From contig KV440964.1 in the NCBI GenBank assembly GCA_001636495.1, positions 140,666 to 204,665 on the forward strand: a stretch of DNA of 64,000 bases, written 5' to 3'. Source of the stretch: Sutcliffiella horikoshii. Lineage in GTDB: Bacteria; Bacillota; Bacilli; Bacillales; Bacillaceae_I. The notes below the pieces were generated by a model. It was not told the origin of the DNA and made no database searches. It saw only the letters and a program-made list of their open reading frames with translations. Both the position numbers and the translations under genes were made by a program. Shown here piece after piece: positions 8,194 to 17,508 of the stretch; the first letter of the stretch is position 1; each line of letters opens with the position of its first letter.

Positions 8194-8219
8194 AGGGCGC
8201 TGTATTGGTGCTCTTTTTT
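8194..8219 (+). terminator. Terminator downstream of the VanY-type gene
   Basis: AGGGCGC (8194-8200) pairs with GTGCTCT (8208-8214), including two G-T pairs, and is followed by six T residues. Confidence 0.7.
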
Positions 8220-8253
8220 GTGTTTGGGGATACCTGGTGGTAGCGCGATGTGG

Positions 8254-8376
8254 ATTTATAAGCCAAGTTTTTGTTTTATGAGCCAACTTTTGAATTTATA
8301 GTCCAAGTTTTAAATTTATGAGCCAACTTTTCATTTTATAAGCCAAGTTAGGCAATATAAATGCCATTCGACACAC
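8254..8376. repeat. Phased 20-nt tandem array B with conserved tail
   Basis: Five units start at 8254, 8274, 8294, 8314 and 8334, exactly 20 nt apart, with framework WTTTATnnnCCAAsTTTT. The array ends in a tail (8350-8376) with CAATATAA and CATTCGACACA, which is nearly repeated after array E at 51337-51363. The tail holds TTCGACA, the reverse complement of a Spo0A box. It lies between the convergent VanY-type gene and gatB. No reading frame crosses it in phase, since 20 is not a multiple of three. Confidence 0.85.
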
Positions 8377-8413
8377 TTCGGCAAAAATCCTCCCGCTCAG
8401 CATGCAACTAAAA

Positions 8414-8448
8414 AACAGAACCCCAACATCCGTAGTTGGGGTTCTGCC
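8414..8448 (-). terminator. Terminator downstream of gatB
   Basis: A perfect 12-bp stem, CAGAACCCCAAC (8416-8427) with GTTGGGGTTCTG (8435-8446), around a 7-base loop, with an A-run on the plus strand that gives the minus-strand transcript its U-run. Confidence 0.88.
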
Positions 8449-8462
8449 AGTACCTATATCCA

Positions 8463-9893
8463 TTAGCGCTTCTTAATTTCCTCAATTAAAATCTTGTTCA
8501 CCATTTGCGGGTTGGCCTGGCCTTTGGAGGCTTTCATGATTTGGCCGACAAGGAAGCCGATGGCGCGTTCTGTTCCTTCTTTGTAGTCCTGGACGGATTT
8601 CGGATTTGCATCCAATGTTTCACCGACCATTTTACGTAGGGTGCCTTCGTCCGAAATTTGGACAAGGCCTTTTTCTTTAACGATTTTCTCTGCGTCGCCG
8701 CCGTTTTCAATCAGTTCCTTGAAGACTTTCTTGGCGATTTTGGATGAAATCGTGCCGTCTTTAAGAAGCTTGATCATGCCTGCGAGTCCTTCTGGAGTCA
8801 ACGCGGTATCATCGAGTTCTTTGTTTTCAGCGTTCAGGTAAGCGGAAACCTCACCCATCAGCCAGTTGGAAGCAAGCTTCGCGTCAGCTCCTGCCTCCAC
8901 CGTCCCATCAAAGAAATCGGACATTTCTTTTGTGATGGTAAGGACTTGCGCATCGTATGCCGGCAATCCTAGTTCTTCCACGTAGCGCTTTTTGCGCTCA
9001 TCCGGAAGTGTCGGGATGTCTGTACGCACGCGCTCTTTCCAGTCTTCATCGATATGGATTTCCACAAGATCCGGTTCCGGGAAGTAACGATAATCGTCGG
9101 ATCCCTCTTTTACACGCATCAGGACGGTCTCTTTTGTCGACTCGTCATAACGGCGGGTTTCCTGCTCGATGACTCCTCCAGATGAAAGAACCTGCTCTTG
9201 GCGAATCACTTCATACTCCAAGCCTTTTTGGACAAAGTTGAAGCTGTTCAGGTTTTTCAATTCTGTTTTCGTCCCGAACTTTTCCTGGCCGACTGGACGC
9301 AGGGAGATGTTCGCATCACATCGCAGGGAGCCCTCTTCCATTTTACAATCGGAAACGCCCGTGTATTGGATGATGGATTTCAACTTTTCCAGATAGGCAT
9401 ACGCCTCTTCCGGTGTGCGGATATCTGGCTCCGAGACGATTTCCACAAGCGGTGTCCCCTGGCGGTTATAGTCGACAAGGGAATAGCCGTCGCCTGTATG
9501 CATCAATTTCCCTGCATCTTCTTCTAGGTGAAGGCGGGTGATGCCGATACGTTTCTTCTCACCGTTCACTTCGATATCGATCCAGCCGTTTTCACCGATT
9601 GGTTTGTCGTGCTGGGAGATCTGGTATGCCTTTGGGTTGTCCGGGTAGAAATAGTTTTTGCGGTCAAATTTCGTGTCAGTTGCAACTTCACAGTTAAGGG
9701 CCATCGCAGCCTTCATCGCATATTCAACCGCCTGTTTGTTCAGCACTGGCAGGGTTCCAGGGTAGCCGAGTTCCACGGCGCTTGTGTTGGAGTTCGGTTC
9801 TGCTCCGAATTTGTTCGGGCTAGCCGAGAATATTTTTGATTTTGTTTTTAACTCTACGTGTACCTCGAGTCCAATAATCGTTTCATAGTTCAT
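8463..9893 (-). CDS. gatB: Asp/Glu-tRNA amidotransferase subunit B
   Basis: A 476-residue cytoplasmic subunit of the GatCAB complex, which converts Glu-tRNA(Gln) to Gln-tRNA(Gln) (and Asp-tRNA(Asn) to Asn-tRNA(Asn)) using ammonia delivered from GatA. The N-terminal catalytic cradle is recognised by [26 protein letters not shown] (about residue 84) and [13 protein letters not shown]. The C-terminal part (about 330-476) is the YqeY-like tail that contacts the tRNA. The length is normal. It is the last gene of gatC-gatA-gatB, 16 bp after gatA, with SD GGGGTGAG and a strong terminator downstream. The gene set implies that this organism lacks a glutaminyl-tRNA synthetase, as is usual in Bacillaceae. 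Confidence 0.98.
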   Translation of the reverse strand: MNYETIIGLEVHVELKTKSKIFSASPNKFGAEPNSNTSAVELGYPGTLPVLNKQAVEYAMKAAMALNCEVATDTKFDRKNYFYPDNPKAYQISQHDKPIGENGWIDIEVNGEKKRIGITRLHLEEDAGKLMHTGDGYSLVDYNRQGTPLVEIVSEPDIRTPEEAYAYLEKLKSIIQYTGVSDCKMEEGSLRCDANISLRPVGQEKFGTKTELKNLNSFNFVQKGLEYEVIRQEQVLSSGGVIEQETRRYDESTKETVLMRVKEGSDDYRYFPEPDLVEIHIDEDWKERVRTDIPTLPDERKKRYVEELGLPAYDAQVLTITKEMSDFFDGTVEAGADAKLASNWLMGEVSAYLNAENKELDDTALTPEGLAGMIKLLKDGTISSKIAKKVFKELIENGGDAEKIVKEKGLVQISDEGTLRKMVGETLDANPKSVQDYKEGTERAIGFLVGQIMKASKGQANPQMVNKILIEEIKKR

Positions 9894-9909
9894 GTCTTGT
9901 TCTCACCCC

Positions 9910-11367
9910 TTACAATTGTGGTTTTTGTTTATGATGGTCGGTTGCCTGCTCGAACGCATGGGCAACTCGGTAAATAGTGCTTTCGTCAAAATGGTTCCCG
10001 ATGATCTGCAATCCAACTGGTAATCCTTCCACAAAGCCTGCTGGTACGGAGATTCCCGGTACGCCTGCAAGGTTGACAGGAATAGTCAGGATGTCGTTTG
10101 CATACATCGTTAACGGATCCTTCGTGTTCTCGCCTACTTTAAAGGCCGGCGTCGGCGTAGTTGGTCCGATGATGACATCATATTTTTCAAATACATTTTC
10201 AAAATCCTGCTTGATGAGTGTGCGCACTTTTTGTGCTTTCACATAATAAGCATCATAGTGGCCTGCGCTCAGTGCATACGTTCCAAGCATAATACGGCGC
10301 TTTACCTCAGGACCGAAGCCTTCGCTGCGTGTCTGCTTGTACATCTCAAGAAGGTTCTTCGCATTGTCCGTACGGTAGCCGTAACGAACACCGTCAAAAC
10401 GGGCAAGGTTCGCCGATGCTTCTGATGAAGACAATAGATAGTAGGTTGCCAACGCATATTGGGAGTGCGGCAGGGAAACTTCTTCCCATGTTGCGCCAAG
10501 TCCTTCCAATACTTTGAGTGCGTCCATGACAGATTGGCGAACCTCTTCGCTCACGCCTTCTGCCAGATATTCTTTTGGCACACCGATTTTGAGTCCCTTA
10601 ATGTCGCCAGTCAGGCTGGATAAGAAGTCGGGTACATCGGCGTTTGCAGATGTGGAATCCATTGGGTCGATTCCAGAAATCGCTTGTAAAAGATAAGCAT
10701 TGTCTTCTACCGTGCGCGTAATTGGACCGATCTGATCAAGGGATGATGCAAAGGCAATCAATCCGTTTCGGGATACACGGCCATATGTAGGTTTCAATCC
10801 GACGACACCACAGAATGCTGCAGGCTGTCGGATGGAACCACCAGTATCAGAACCTAGGGAGAAAAATACTTCCCCTGCCGCTACTGCTGCTGCAGAGCCA
10901 CCGCTGGATCCACCTGGTACACGGTCTAGATCCCATGGATTTCTCGTTGCCTCGAATGCAGAATTTTCGTTGGAGGAGCCCATCGCGAACTCGTCCATGT
11001 TTATTTTTCCGATTGTAACGGTTTCCGCCTGGTTCAACTTTTCCACAACTGTTGCGTTGTAGATCGGGTTAAAATCACCAAGGATTTTACTCGCCGCAGT
11101 TGTGCGGATTCCTTTTGTTACAATGTTGTCTTTGATTCCGATCGGAAGGCCGAACAATAAGCCGTGATCTTTCTCAAGTCCTAACGCTTCGTCGAGCACT
11201 TTTGCATATTTACGAGCATTCTCTTCATCAAGTGTTAGGAATGCTTGTACTTTGTCATCTACTTCGGTGATCCTTTTGTAGGATGTATCAACGAGGTCCG
11301 TTACGCTGATTTCTTTTTTATGTAAAAGGCTATGTAATTCCGATAGCTTTTTATCAAATAATGACAT
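9910..11367 (-). CDS. gatA: Asp/Glu-tRNA amidotransferase subunit A
   Basis: A 485-residue amidase-signature enzyme that releases ammonia from glutamine for the GatCAB reaction. The Ser-cisSer-Lys centre is visible: the lysine in [10 protein letters not shown] (about residue 79), the loop [14 protein letters not shown] (about 153) and the nucleophile segment [15 protein letters not shown] (about 178). The start at 11367 is preferred over an in-frame codon at 11391 because AAGGAGG precedes it at good spacing and the protein then begins [12 protein letters not shown] as in relatives. It lies 29 bp after gatC and 16 bp before gatB. Confidence 0.97.
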   Translation of the reverse strand: MSLFDKKLSELHSLLHKKEISVTDLVDTSYKRITEVDDKVQAFLTLDEENARKYAKVLDEALGLEKDHGLLFGLPIGIKDNIVTKGIRTTAASKILGDFNPIYNATVVEKLNQAETVTIGKINMDEFAMGSSNENSAFEATRNPWDLDRVPGGSSGGSAAAVAAGEVFFSLGSDTGGSIRQPAAFCGVVGLKPTYGRVSRNGLIAFASSLDQIGPITRTVEDNAYLLQAISGIDPMDSTSANADVPDFLSSLTGDIKGLKIGVPKEYLAEGVSEEVRQSVMDALKVLEGLGATWEEVSLPHSQYALATYYLLSSSEASANLARFDGVRYGYRTDNAKNLLEMYKQTRSEGFGPEVKRRIMLGTYALSAGHYDAYYVKAQKVRTLIKQDFENVFEKYDVIIGPTTPTPAFKVGENTKDPLTMYANDILTIPVNLAGVPGISVPAGFVEGLPVGLQIIGNHFDESTIYRVAHAFEQATDHHKQKPQL

Positions 11368-11396
11368 GGGGGTTCCCTCCTTACTCTTCAATCTTC

Positions 11397-11687
11397 CTAT
11401 TCAATAATGCTTGGTACGCGAATCTGGCCGTTCTTGTGGTCAGGGGCATTCTTCAATACCTCATCCACTGGCAAACCATCTTTCGCAACATCCTCCCTCA
11501 TGACATTCTTCATATGTAGAACGTGAGAAGTCGGTTGAACATCTTCTGTATCCAATTCATTCAGCTTCTCAGCGAATGAAATAATGGCATCTAATTGACT
11601 TGTGAACATAACCACCTCGTCCTCGCTGATCGCAAGACGGGCCAAATGCGCCACATGCTTCACTTGATCCTCCGAAATACGTGACAT
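11397..11687 (-). CDS. gatC: Asp/Glu-tRNA amidotransferase subunit C
   Basis: A 96-residue subunit that stabilises the GatA-GatB interface. The family pattern is clear: [21 protein letters not shown] at the N-terminus, [20 protein letters not shown] in the middle and [19 protein letters not shown] at the end. GGAGGTGAAAG precedes the ATG. It is the first gene of the operon; a candidate promoter lies at 11731-11760, and the operon probably starts there, because the region beyond holds the 35-bp repeats. Confidence 0.97.
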   Translation of the reverse strand: MSRISEDQVKHVAHLARLAISEDEVVMFTSQLDAIISFAEKLNELDTEDVQPTSHVLHMKNVMREDVAKDGLPVDEVLKNAPDHKNGQIRVPSIIE

Positions 11688-11730
11688 CCTCTTTCACCTC
11701 CGCAAAATATCGAACTTGCACAATACACCT

Positions 11731-11760
11731 ATCATACTAAACTTTAACCCCCACAAGCAA
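11731..11760 (-). promoter_or_regulatory. Candidate SigA promoter of gatCAB
   Basis: On the minus strand TTGCTT (11755-11760) is 18 bases from TATGAT (11731-11736). The -10 is good and the -35 partial. It ends about 45 bp before the gatC start. Confidence 0.45.
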
Positions 11761-11800
11761 TCATCAGCCCAGGATTGGTGGAAATTTCTTTAGTTGGGTA

Positions 11801-11890
11801 AAGAGGGGTCTGACCCTCAGTGCGTTAGAGTGATGAAGAGGGGTCTGTCCCTCAATGCGTTAGAGAGGTAAAGAGGGGTCTGACCCCTCA
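11801..11890. repeat. 35-bp direct repeats carrying the GGGTCAGACCC palindrome
   Basis: AAGAGGGGTCTG starts at 11801, 11836 and 11871, an exact 35-bp period, each followed by a CCCTCA arm; the first two continue with TGCGTTAGAG. The same unit with very similar flanks occurs once at 45187-45215 in reverse orientation, and the core palindrome recurs at 28218 and 47226. The last copy contains the stop codon of the aminotransferase gene (11888-11890). There is no U-run, so it is not a standard intrinsic terminator. Confidence 0.85.
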
Positions 11891-12802
11891 GTTGTAAACA
11901 GGTGTAAGGAACCCCATGTATTTCACATTCTCCCCCCTCACAATCTCCAGGTAGGAGCGTTGGAGTTGCGAGGTGATGGGGCCAATTTCTCCGGTGCCTA
12001 TGGTTCTTTTGTCTACATTGATGACAGGCAGGACTTCTACAGCTGTTCCGGTCAGGAAGATTTCTTCGGCAAAGTACAGCTCTGACCTCGGGATGCTCAT
12101 TTCCTTGACTTGCAAAGAGTAATCCTTTTCCGCAATTGTCATGATTGTATTCCTTGTGATGCCCTCTAAGATATTATCGGCCAAGGGTGGCGTGTACAAC
12201 TCCCCGTTTTTCAACATGAACAGATTGTTTGTGCTCGCTTCACTTATATTTCCTTCTCTTGTCACAAAAATCGCTTCATCCGATCCTTCGGCGATTGCTT
12301 GTGAATATGCTAAAGCTGAATTAAGATAACCGCCAATACTTTTGACTGTCGGTGGGATTGTGCTGTTTTCGATTCGTAGCCAAGACGATATCATCGCATT
12401 CACAGCGGGCTTTACGACATATGTCGCTTCTTCGATGAAAATGGTCAATCCATATTCCGTTTCAAAAAGGTCCGGTCGTAAAGAAGGAAGATTAATAAAG
12501 GCAATGGGGCGAATATAGATGTCCCTTTTCACCTTGTTTATTTTCATCAGCTCGACTGTAATTTCACAAAGTTCCTTCACCGTGTATGGGATAGCGATAA
12601 ACAGTACCTTACATGAATTAAGAAGTCGTCTGTAATGATCCTCCAAACGGAACAAAAAGAGTTCCTGCTTCTTCACGTTCCAATAACCACGGATGCCTTC
12701 AATTGCACCCAATCCGTAATTGAACGTTTTATTTTTCACACTGATTTTGGCTTCCGCTTCTAGTATGAAACGACCATTAAAATAGATATTTTCCAACATC
12801 AT
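11888..12802 (-). CDS. ilvE: Branched-chain amino acid aminotransferase (class IV)
   Basis: A PLP enzyme of fold type IV, about 304 residues, that interconverts leucine, isoleucine and valine with their keto acids. Evidence: YGLGAIEGIRGYW near the N-terminus, the Schiff-base lysine in VKSIGGYLNSALA (Lys154), the ISEASTNNLF phosphate-binding loop and EIFLTGTAVEVLPV. D-amino acid transaminase or aminodeoxychorismate lyase would be alternatives but fit less well. The start is unclear: ATG at 12802 or 12799, or TTG at 12796, directly follows a GGGGGG run, while ATG at 12838 lacks an SD. A SigA-type promoter and a CodY-like box lie upstream, fitting branched-chain control. The stop codon lies inside the GGGTCAGACCC repeat. 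Confidence 0.85.
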   Translation of the reverse strand: MMLENIYFNGRFILEAEAKISVKNKTFNYGLGAIEGIRGYWNVKKQELFLFRLEDHYRRLLNSCKVLFIAIPYTVKELCEITVELMKINKVKRDIYIRPIAFINLPSLRPDLFETEYGLTIFIEEATYVVKPAVNAMISSWLRIENSTIPPTVKSIGGYLNSALAYSQAIAEGSDEAIFVTREGNISEASTNNLFMLKNGELYTPPLADNILEGITRNTIMTIAEKDYSLQVKEMSIPRSELYFAEEIFLTGTAVEVLPVINVDKRTIGTGEIGPITSQLQRSYLEIVRGENVKYMGFLTPVYN

Positions 12803-12908
12803 CCCCCCAAAAGGAATTTCAAAATATATTTCGTTCATATTGGATAAAATATCTTCACGCGCAAGGAAAAATTGATCTAAAAAATATCAGCCCTATTACA
12901 AGGATATT

Positions 12909-12953
12909 ACACATCTGAAAATTATGAATAGTTTTACTTTAATTAATTGTCAA
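12909..12953 (-). promoter_or_regulatory. Promoter of ilvE with CodY-like box
   Basis: On the minus strand TTGACA (12948-12953) and TATTCA (12925-12930) are 17 bases apart. Just downstream, 12909-12923 reads AATTTTCAGATGTGT, which matches the CodY consensus AATTTTCWGAAAATT at 11 of 15 positions and would overlap the start site. Control of an aminotransferase by CodY is plausible but not shown. Apart from this, I see nothing in 12839-13149 except the leader of putP. Confidence 0.55.
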
Positions 12954-13149
12954 GTGGGAAGTATGCCCATTGTATCAAGGGATAGCGTGATTTTCTTCCT
13001 ATTAAAAAAGGTTTCAGTCGCTTGAATTAAGGGAAATACTTTGATAGCTTAAATATTCGTAACCGTTATGAGAGCAATTTGGGGCGCCGAAATTGCTGAT
13101 GTACAGTTGATGTACCAAGAACAATAAAGACAATTCAGGAGTTGATATT

Positions 13150-14655
13150 GTGGAAACAGGAGTATTTATTTCCCTAGCGCTATATTTTATCGTCATGCTA
13201 GGAATAGGCTTATATGCCTATAAAACATCTACCGACGATATTTCAGGCTATATGCTTGGTGGTCGTAAATTAGGACCTGGAGTAACTGCACTATCTGCGG
13301 GGGCATCTGATATGAGTGGTTGGATGCTAATGGGTCTGCCTGGTGCCATGTATGCTAGTGGTGTATCCAGCATGTGGATCGCAATCGGTCTTACTATCGG
13401 AGCATATGTGAACTATTTAGTCGTTGCACCTCGCTTAAGGATTTATACGGAAACTGCGAATGACTCCATTACAATCCCAGATTTCTTTGAAAACCGTTTT
13501 TATGATGGAACTCGTATTTTACGCTTTGTATCAGCAATCGTTATCATTATATTCTTCACTCTCTATACATCCTCTGGTTTAGTTTCTGGTGGTACACTAT
13601 TTGATAGCGCATTTGGATTAGACTACAAAACTGGCCTGTTTGTAACGGCTGGTGTGGTAGTAGCTTATACATTGTTTGGAGGATTCTTGGCAGTTAGTTT
13701 AACTGACTTTGTACAAGGTGTCATCATGCTTCTTGCCTTAGTACTAGTGCCCATTGTTGCTTTTACTGATCTAGGCGGTGTTGGAGTAACACTTGATGAA
13801 GTACGTTCCATAGATCCAACTTACCTTGATTTCTTTAGAGGGACAACCGTACTTGGAATCATTTCCTTGCTTGCATGGGGACTTGGTTATTTTGGACAGC
13901 CTCATATCATTGTTCGATTTATGGCAATTAAATCCATCCGTGACTTTAAAGCCGCCCGTCGTATCGGAATGAGCTGGATGGTCGTTTCTATCATCGGTGC
14001 GATGGCTACAGGACTTGTAGGTATCGCCTATGTGAACCGTACAGGAATGGAATTGGCCGATTCAGAAACAATCTTTATTGTTTTCTCTCAATTCTTGTTC
14101 CATCCACTAATTAGTGGGTTCTTACTTGCAGCAATTCTAGCTGCTATCATGAGTACCATTTCTTCTCAGCTACTTGTTACATCTAGTGCGCTGACAGAAG
14201 ACTTTTATAAAACATTCTTACGCCGTGAAGCATCGGATAAAGAGCTTGTGTTAATTGGACGTATCTCCGTTCTTATCGTTGCTCTTGTAGCCATTTCACT
14301 ATCATTGACACCAAACGATACCATCCTTAACCTTGTAGGTAATGCATGGGCAGGATTTGGTGCAGCATTTGGTCCAGTGGTAATCCTAAGTCTTTACTGG
14401 AAACGCATGAACCGTTGGGGTGCACTGGCAGGTATGCTGGTGGGTACATTCACGGTACTATTATGGATCTATGGTCCATTCACCATCAACGGCGAACCAT
14501 TAACTGATTTCTTATATGAGATCATTCCAGGATTCATCCTAAGTACTATTGCAGTCATCGTTGTAAGTTATATTACAAACTTCCCACGTAAAAAAGTACG
14601 TGAAGGCTTTACGGAAATGGAAGAAACAATGGAAACAGAACAGAATAAAGAATAA
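13150..14655 (+). CDS. putP: Sodium/proline symporter (PutP/OpuE type)
   Basis: A 501-residue member of the sodium:solute symporter family with about 13 membrane helices. Family marks include [29 protein letters not shown] (about residues 30-58, given here only as a position guide by its ends GYML and SGW), [12 protein letters not shown] (about 240) and [19 protein letters not shown] (about 325). It imports proline with sodium, for nutrition or osmoprotection. In B. subtilis the neighbour of gatC is opuE, the osmotically induced paralogue, so this may be its counterpart. The start is GTG at 13150, with AGGAG eight bases upstream. A strong terminator follows. Confidence 0.92.
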   Translation: METGVFISLALYFIVMLGIGLYAYKTSTDDISGYMLGGRKLGPGVTALSAGASDMSGWMLMGLPGAMYASGVSSMWIAIGLTIGAYVNYLVVAPRLRIYTETANDSITIPDFFENRFYDGTRILRFVSAIVIIIFFTLYTSSGLVSGGTLFDSAFGLDYKTGLFVTAGVVVAYTLFGGFLAVSLTDFVQGVIMLLALVLVPIVAFTDLGGVGVTLDEVRSIDPTYLDFFRGTTVLGIISLLAWGLGYFGQPHIIVRFMAIKSIRDFKAARRIGMSWMVVSIIGAMATGLVGIAYVNRTGMELADSETIFIVFSQFLFHPLISGFLLAAILAAIMSTISSQLLVTSSALTEDFYKTFLRREASDKELVLIGRISVLIVALVAISLSLTPNDTILNLVGNAWAGFGAAFGPVVILSLYWKRMNRWGALAGMLVGTFTVLLWIYGPFTINGEPLTDFLYEIIPGFILSTIAVIVVSYITNFPRKKVREGFTEMEETMETEQNKE

Positions 14656-14669
14656 GCGTGATTTATCCA

Positions 14670-14706
14670 AAAGAGAACCCGCAGGAATATGCGGGTTCTC
14701 TTTTTT
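14670..14706 (+). terminator. Terminator downstream of putP
   Basis: AGAGAACCCGCA pairs with TGCGGGTTCTCT around a short loop and is followed by TTTTTT. Confidence 0.93.
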
Positions 14707-14788
14707 GTTTTATCTATATAGTTTTTTGAAAAGTTAATTCTGTTTTTTTGCTTGAATCCCTTGGGACGCAATGGATTTTAAAACTTTT

Positions 14789-14808
14789 ATTCAAACGTTT
14801 GTTTGAAA
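14789..14808. other. Inverted repeat near the DUF4397 gene
   Basis: TTCAAAC and GTTTGAA form an almost perfect palindrome (centre CGTTTG) in the short gap between the putP terminator and the 3' end of the DUF4397 gene. It resembles the operator shape used by TetR-type repressors, but no regulator gene or promoter is visible nearby. Confidence 0.4.
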
Positions 14809-14832
14809 TTTGCTATGGTAAAAACATGTTCC

Positions 14833-15495
14833 TTATTTCTTGCTATCCACCAACACCAACACTTCAAGTTTATCCGCAGTATTTACCGCGAAAACACTGT
14901 ACACGGTATCCGCTTCAAGCTTTGTTCCGGAAAGATCCAGAACCTGCTTTCCGTCTGGCAGTCTGATCTCCAGATTGTACGTTCCAGGCTCCAGCTCCTG
15001 ATAGACGGAAATGTCTTTAAAGGAGAGCTCGCTGAATACTGTATCGCCTTTTATGACTCCCACATCCACTTGAGGAGCATCAGGGGAAAGGTGACCAACG
15101 CGAGTGAATGCTTTTCCTTTTGGTGCTTTTCTTGTATCCTCTACTGCAATCATTTCAAGGTTGGCAAGCTTATTAACCGCTGCCACGGTATATGACTTGC
15201 CACCTTCTACATCAAGCTGTTGAGCAATAACTGGTTGGTCTTTTTTCCCTGCAGGAAAGATCTCCACTTTGTGAGGGCCCGCCGGAAGCATTAAGTAATC
15301 TGTAGCATCTTTAAACTTTGCACCTTCTACCGCCACATTCCCATCTACATAGACATCAACAGCCGGAGCGTCCGGGGATGCGTGCAGGATACGTACCTGC
15401 GCGTCTTGCTTGTCTCCTGTATTAGCCGCAGCCAAATTGCTTACGCCACCTAAAACAAACAGCAACACCGTTAAAATACTAAGGAATTTCTTCAT
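14833..15495 (-). CDS. Secreted DUF4397 domain protein
   Basis: A 220-residue exported protein. The signal peptide is MKKFLSILTVLLFVLGG followed by an ANA-type cleavage region near residue 25. The mature part carries two DUF4397 repeats: VRILHASPDAPAVDVYVDG (about 34) and VGHLSPDAPQVDVGV (about 130). The function of this family is unknown; members are secreted or wall-associated beta-rich proteins. The start at 15495 has AAAGGAG at ideal spacing. The open frame extends further upstream, but that part has no signal peptide or homology. No linked gene suggests a partner. Confidence 0.88.
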   Translation of the reverse strand: MKKFLSILTVLLFVLGGVSNLAAANTGDKQDAQVRILHASPDAPAVDVYVDGNVAVEGAKFKDATDYLMLPAGPHKVEIFPAGKKDQPVIAQQLDVEGGKSYTVAAVNKLANLEMIAVEDTRKAPKGKAFTRVGHLSPDAPQVDVGVIKGDTVFSELSFKDISVYQELEPGTYNLEIRLPDGKQVLDLSGTKLEADTVYSVFAVNTADKLEVLVLVDSKK

Positions 15496-15585
15496 TTTAC
15501 GTCTCCTTTGTTTACTAAATTTGAACACATTCGTTAGTATGAAAGGTTCGCGGGGAAAATATGTAAAAAAGTAGCAATTAGTCAC

Positions 15586-15622
15586 AAAAAAAGCTGACAC
15601 CCATGTAGGTATCAGCTTCCCT
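15586..15622 (-). terminator. Terminator downstream of rocA
   Basis: On the minus strand AAGCTGATACC pairs with GGTGTCAGCTT and is followed by a T-run. It lies just beyond the rocA stop codon. Confidence 0.88.
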
Positions 15623-15631
15623 CTATAAAAA

Positions 15632-17176
15632 TTATAAAGTTTCTGAAGTTGTTTTTGCTTGCAAGTGAAGCAATAGGTAGTCAGGACCGCCCGCTTTGGA
15701 GTCTGTTCCGGACATGTTGAATCCGCCGAATGGTTGGTATCCAACGATCGCACCTGTGCATCCACGGTTGAAGTAAAGGTTACCAACGTGGAAGTCTTCA
15801 CGAGCCTGCTCGATTTTGTCGCGGTTGTTCGTGATAACCGCACCAGTCAAGCCGTATTCTGTGTTGTTCGCAATTTCAAGCGCATGATTGTAGTCTTTTG
15901 CTTTTGCGAATGCTACAACTGGTCCGAAGATCTCCTCTTTCATCAGGCGAGCTTCTGGATCCACGTCAGCGACGATTGTCGGCTGAACGAAGAATCCTTT
16001 GGAGTTGTCTCCTTCTCCACCTGCAAGAATGCGTCCTTCTTCTTTTCCAATTCCAACATATTTCATTACTTTATCAAAAGCAGCTTGGTCGATAACAGGT
16101 CCCATGTAGTGGTTCTCTGTTGGGTCGCCAACTGTCAATTCTTTTGTTAATTCTACTGCACGGTTCAATACTTGATCATATACATCTTCCACGATTACCG
16201 CACGGGAGCACGCAGAACATTTTTGACCGGAGAAACCGAATGCAGATTTTACGATGGATTGTGCTGCCAACTCAAGGTCGCCCTCGCTGTCTACCACAAT
16301 CGTATCTTTACCGCCCATTTCCGCGATTACACGCTTCAGCCAGATTTGGCCAGGGTTCACTTTAGAAGCACGCTCATAGATGCGTAGACCAACGTCACGA
16401 GATCCTGTGAACGAGATGAAACGAGTGCGTGGGTGGTCTACTAGGTAGTCCCCAACTTCAGCGCCGCTACCTGGTACGAAGTTAAGTACGCCAGCAGGCA
16501 GGCCAGCCTCTTCCATTACTTCTACAAATTTAGCTGCAACAACCGGAGTTGTGGATGCAGGCTTCAATAGCACTGTGTTACCCGTTACAATCGCCGCTAC
16601 TGCAGTACCAGCCATGATTGCAAATGGGAAGTTCCAAGGGGAGATGATCACACCTACACCTAGTGGAATATAGTTATAACGGTTGTATTCGCCCACACGA
16701 CTTTCTAAAGGCATACCGTCTTTCAATTTAAGCATTTGACGCGCATAGTACTCAAGGAAATCAATTGCTTCTGCTGTATCTGCATCTGCTTCATTCCAAG
16801 GCTTACCTGCTTCTTTTGTTAAAAGTGCAGAGAATTCGTGCTTACGACGGCGAATGATTGCTGCCGCACGGAACAAGATGTCTGCTCTTACTTCAGGCTT
16901 CACTTTACGCCACGTTTTGAACGTTTCGTCGGCAACTTGCATTGCTTTCTCTGCCAAGTCACGATCCGCCTTTGACACACGACCAACAACCTCTTCTTTA
17001 TTTGCAGGGTTCACGGATACGATTTTATCTTCTGTCGTAACACGCTCTCCACCAATAATTAAGTCGTAATCTTGTCCTAAATAAGAGTCCACCAATTTCA
17101 AGCCTTCTAGATAAGCTTGTTTGTTGTCCTCGTTAGTGAAATCAGTAAATGGTTCATGTTTGTAAGGTAATACCAT
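15632..17176 (-). CDS. rocA: L-glutamate gamma-semialdehyde dehydrogenase RocA
   Basis: A 514-residue NAD-dependent aldehyde dehydrogenase that oxidises 1-pyrroline-5-carboxylate/glutamate semialdehyde to glutamate in proline and arginine breakdown. The catalytic residues are in place: Glu286 in AEMGGKD and Cys320 in [12 protein letters not shown]; the Rossmann segment [10 protein letters not shown] is near residue 170. Length is normal for the Bacillus enzyme. The start at 17176 follows AAAGGAGG; an in-frame ATG at 17224 lies in the leader. It stands alone, not in a roc operon. The promoter looks SigA-type with a cre-like site, unlike the SigL-dependent roc genes of B. subtilis. The nearby proline symporter could supply its substrate. 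Confidence 0.95.
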   Translation of the reverse strand: MVLPYKHEPFTDFTNEDNKQAYLEGLKLVDSYLGQDYDLIIGGERVTTEDKIVSVNPANKEEVVGRVSKADRDLAEKAMQVADETFKTWRKVKPEVRADILFRAAAIIRRRKHEFSALLTKEAGKPWNEADADTAEAIDFLEYYARQMLKLKDGMPLESRVGEYNRYNYIPLGVGVIISPWNFPFAIMAGTAVAAIVTGNTVLLKPASTTPVVAAKFVEVMEEAGLPAGVLNFVPGSGAEVGDYLVDHPRTRFISFTGSRDVGLRIYERASKVNPGQIWLKRVIAEMGGKDTIVVDSEGDLELAAQSIVKSAFGFSGQKCSACSRAVIVEDVYDQVLNRAVELTKELTVGDPTENHYMGPVIDQAAFDKVMKYVGIGKEEGRILAGGEGDNSKGFFVQPTIVADVDPEARLMKEEIFGPVVAFAKAKDYNHALEIANNTEYGLTGAVITNNRDKIEQAREDFHVGNLYFNRGCTGAIVGYQPFGGFNMSGTDSKAGGPDYLLLHLQAKTTSETL

Positions 17177-17198
17177 TACATTCGCCCTCCTTTGCATT

Positions 17199-17251
17199 CT
17201 TAAGCGCTTGCATACAACTCTCATTCTACCTTATCATTACTAGTCTTTCAA
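17199..17251 (-). promoter_or_regulatory. SigA promoter of rocA with cre-like site
   Basis: On the minus strand TTGAAA (17246-17251) and TAGAAT (17223-17228) are spaced by 17 bases. Immediately downstream, 17199-17213 reads ATGCAAGCGCTTAAG, matching the CcpA cre consensus WTGNAANCGNWNNCW except at the C near the end. Position at or just past the start site suggests catabolite repression. Confidence 0.65.
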
Positions 17252-17343
17252 ATATTGTTTATATTCTAATAGGAAGAAAAATATGGAGGCATTGGAATGG
17301 TGCGTCAGATGTCGGGCGGGGTAAGTCTTTGACTGATTTTTTT

Positions 17344-17440
17344 AAAAGTTACAATGACGGTGGAAAAAGTTACAATGACGGCCGAAAAAGTTATAATAAC
17401 CTCTGAAAAAGTCACAATAACAACAAAAATAGTTACAATC
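17344..17440. repeat. Phased 21-nt tandem array C (core GTTACAATGACGG)
   Basis: Five units, GTTACAAT or variants, begin at 17348, 17369, 17390, 17411 and 17432, exactly 21 nt apart, each preceded by a run of A. It is the reverse complement of the array at 33314-33418, which also has five units. It lies between rocA and camS, both transcribed leftward. Confidence 0.85.
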
Positions 17441-17467
17441 TCCCCTCCGTTCCCCCCTCGCAACAAA

Positions 17468-17500
17468 GAAAAACCCACTATCCCAACGAATAGTAGGTTC
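17468..17500 (-). terminator. Terminator downstream of camS
   Basis: On the minus strand AACCTACTAT and ATAGTGGGTT pair around a short loop, with TTTTTC following. It lies 9 bp beyond the camS stop. Confidence 0.8.
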
Positions 17501-17508
17501 CAAAAATA

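Noticed and set aside
11688-11800. T-box leader upstream of gatCAB
   Set aside because: No conserved T-box sequence and no terminator between the candidate promoter and gatC.
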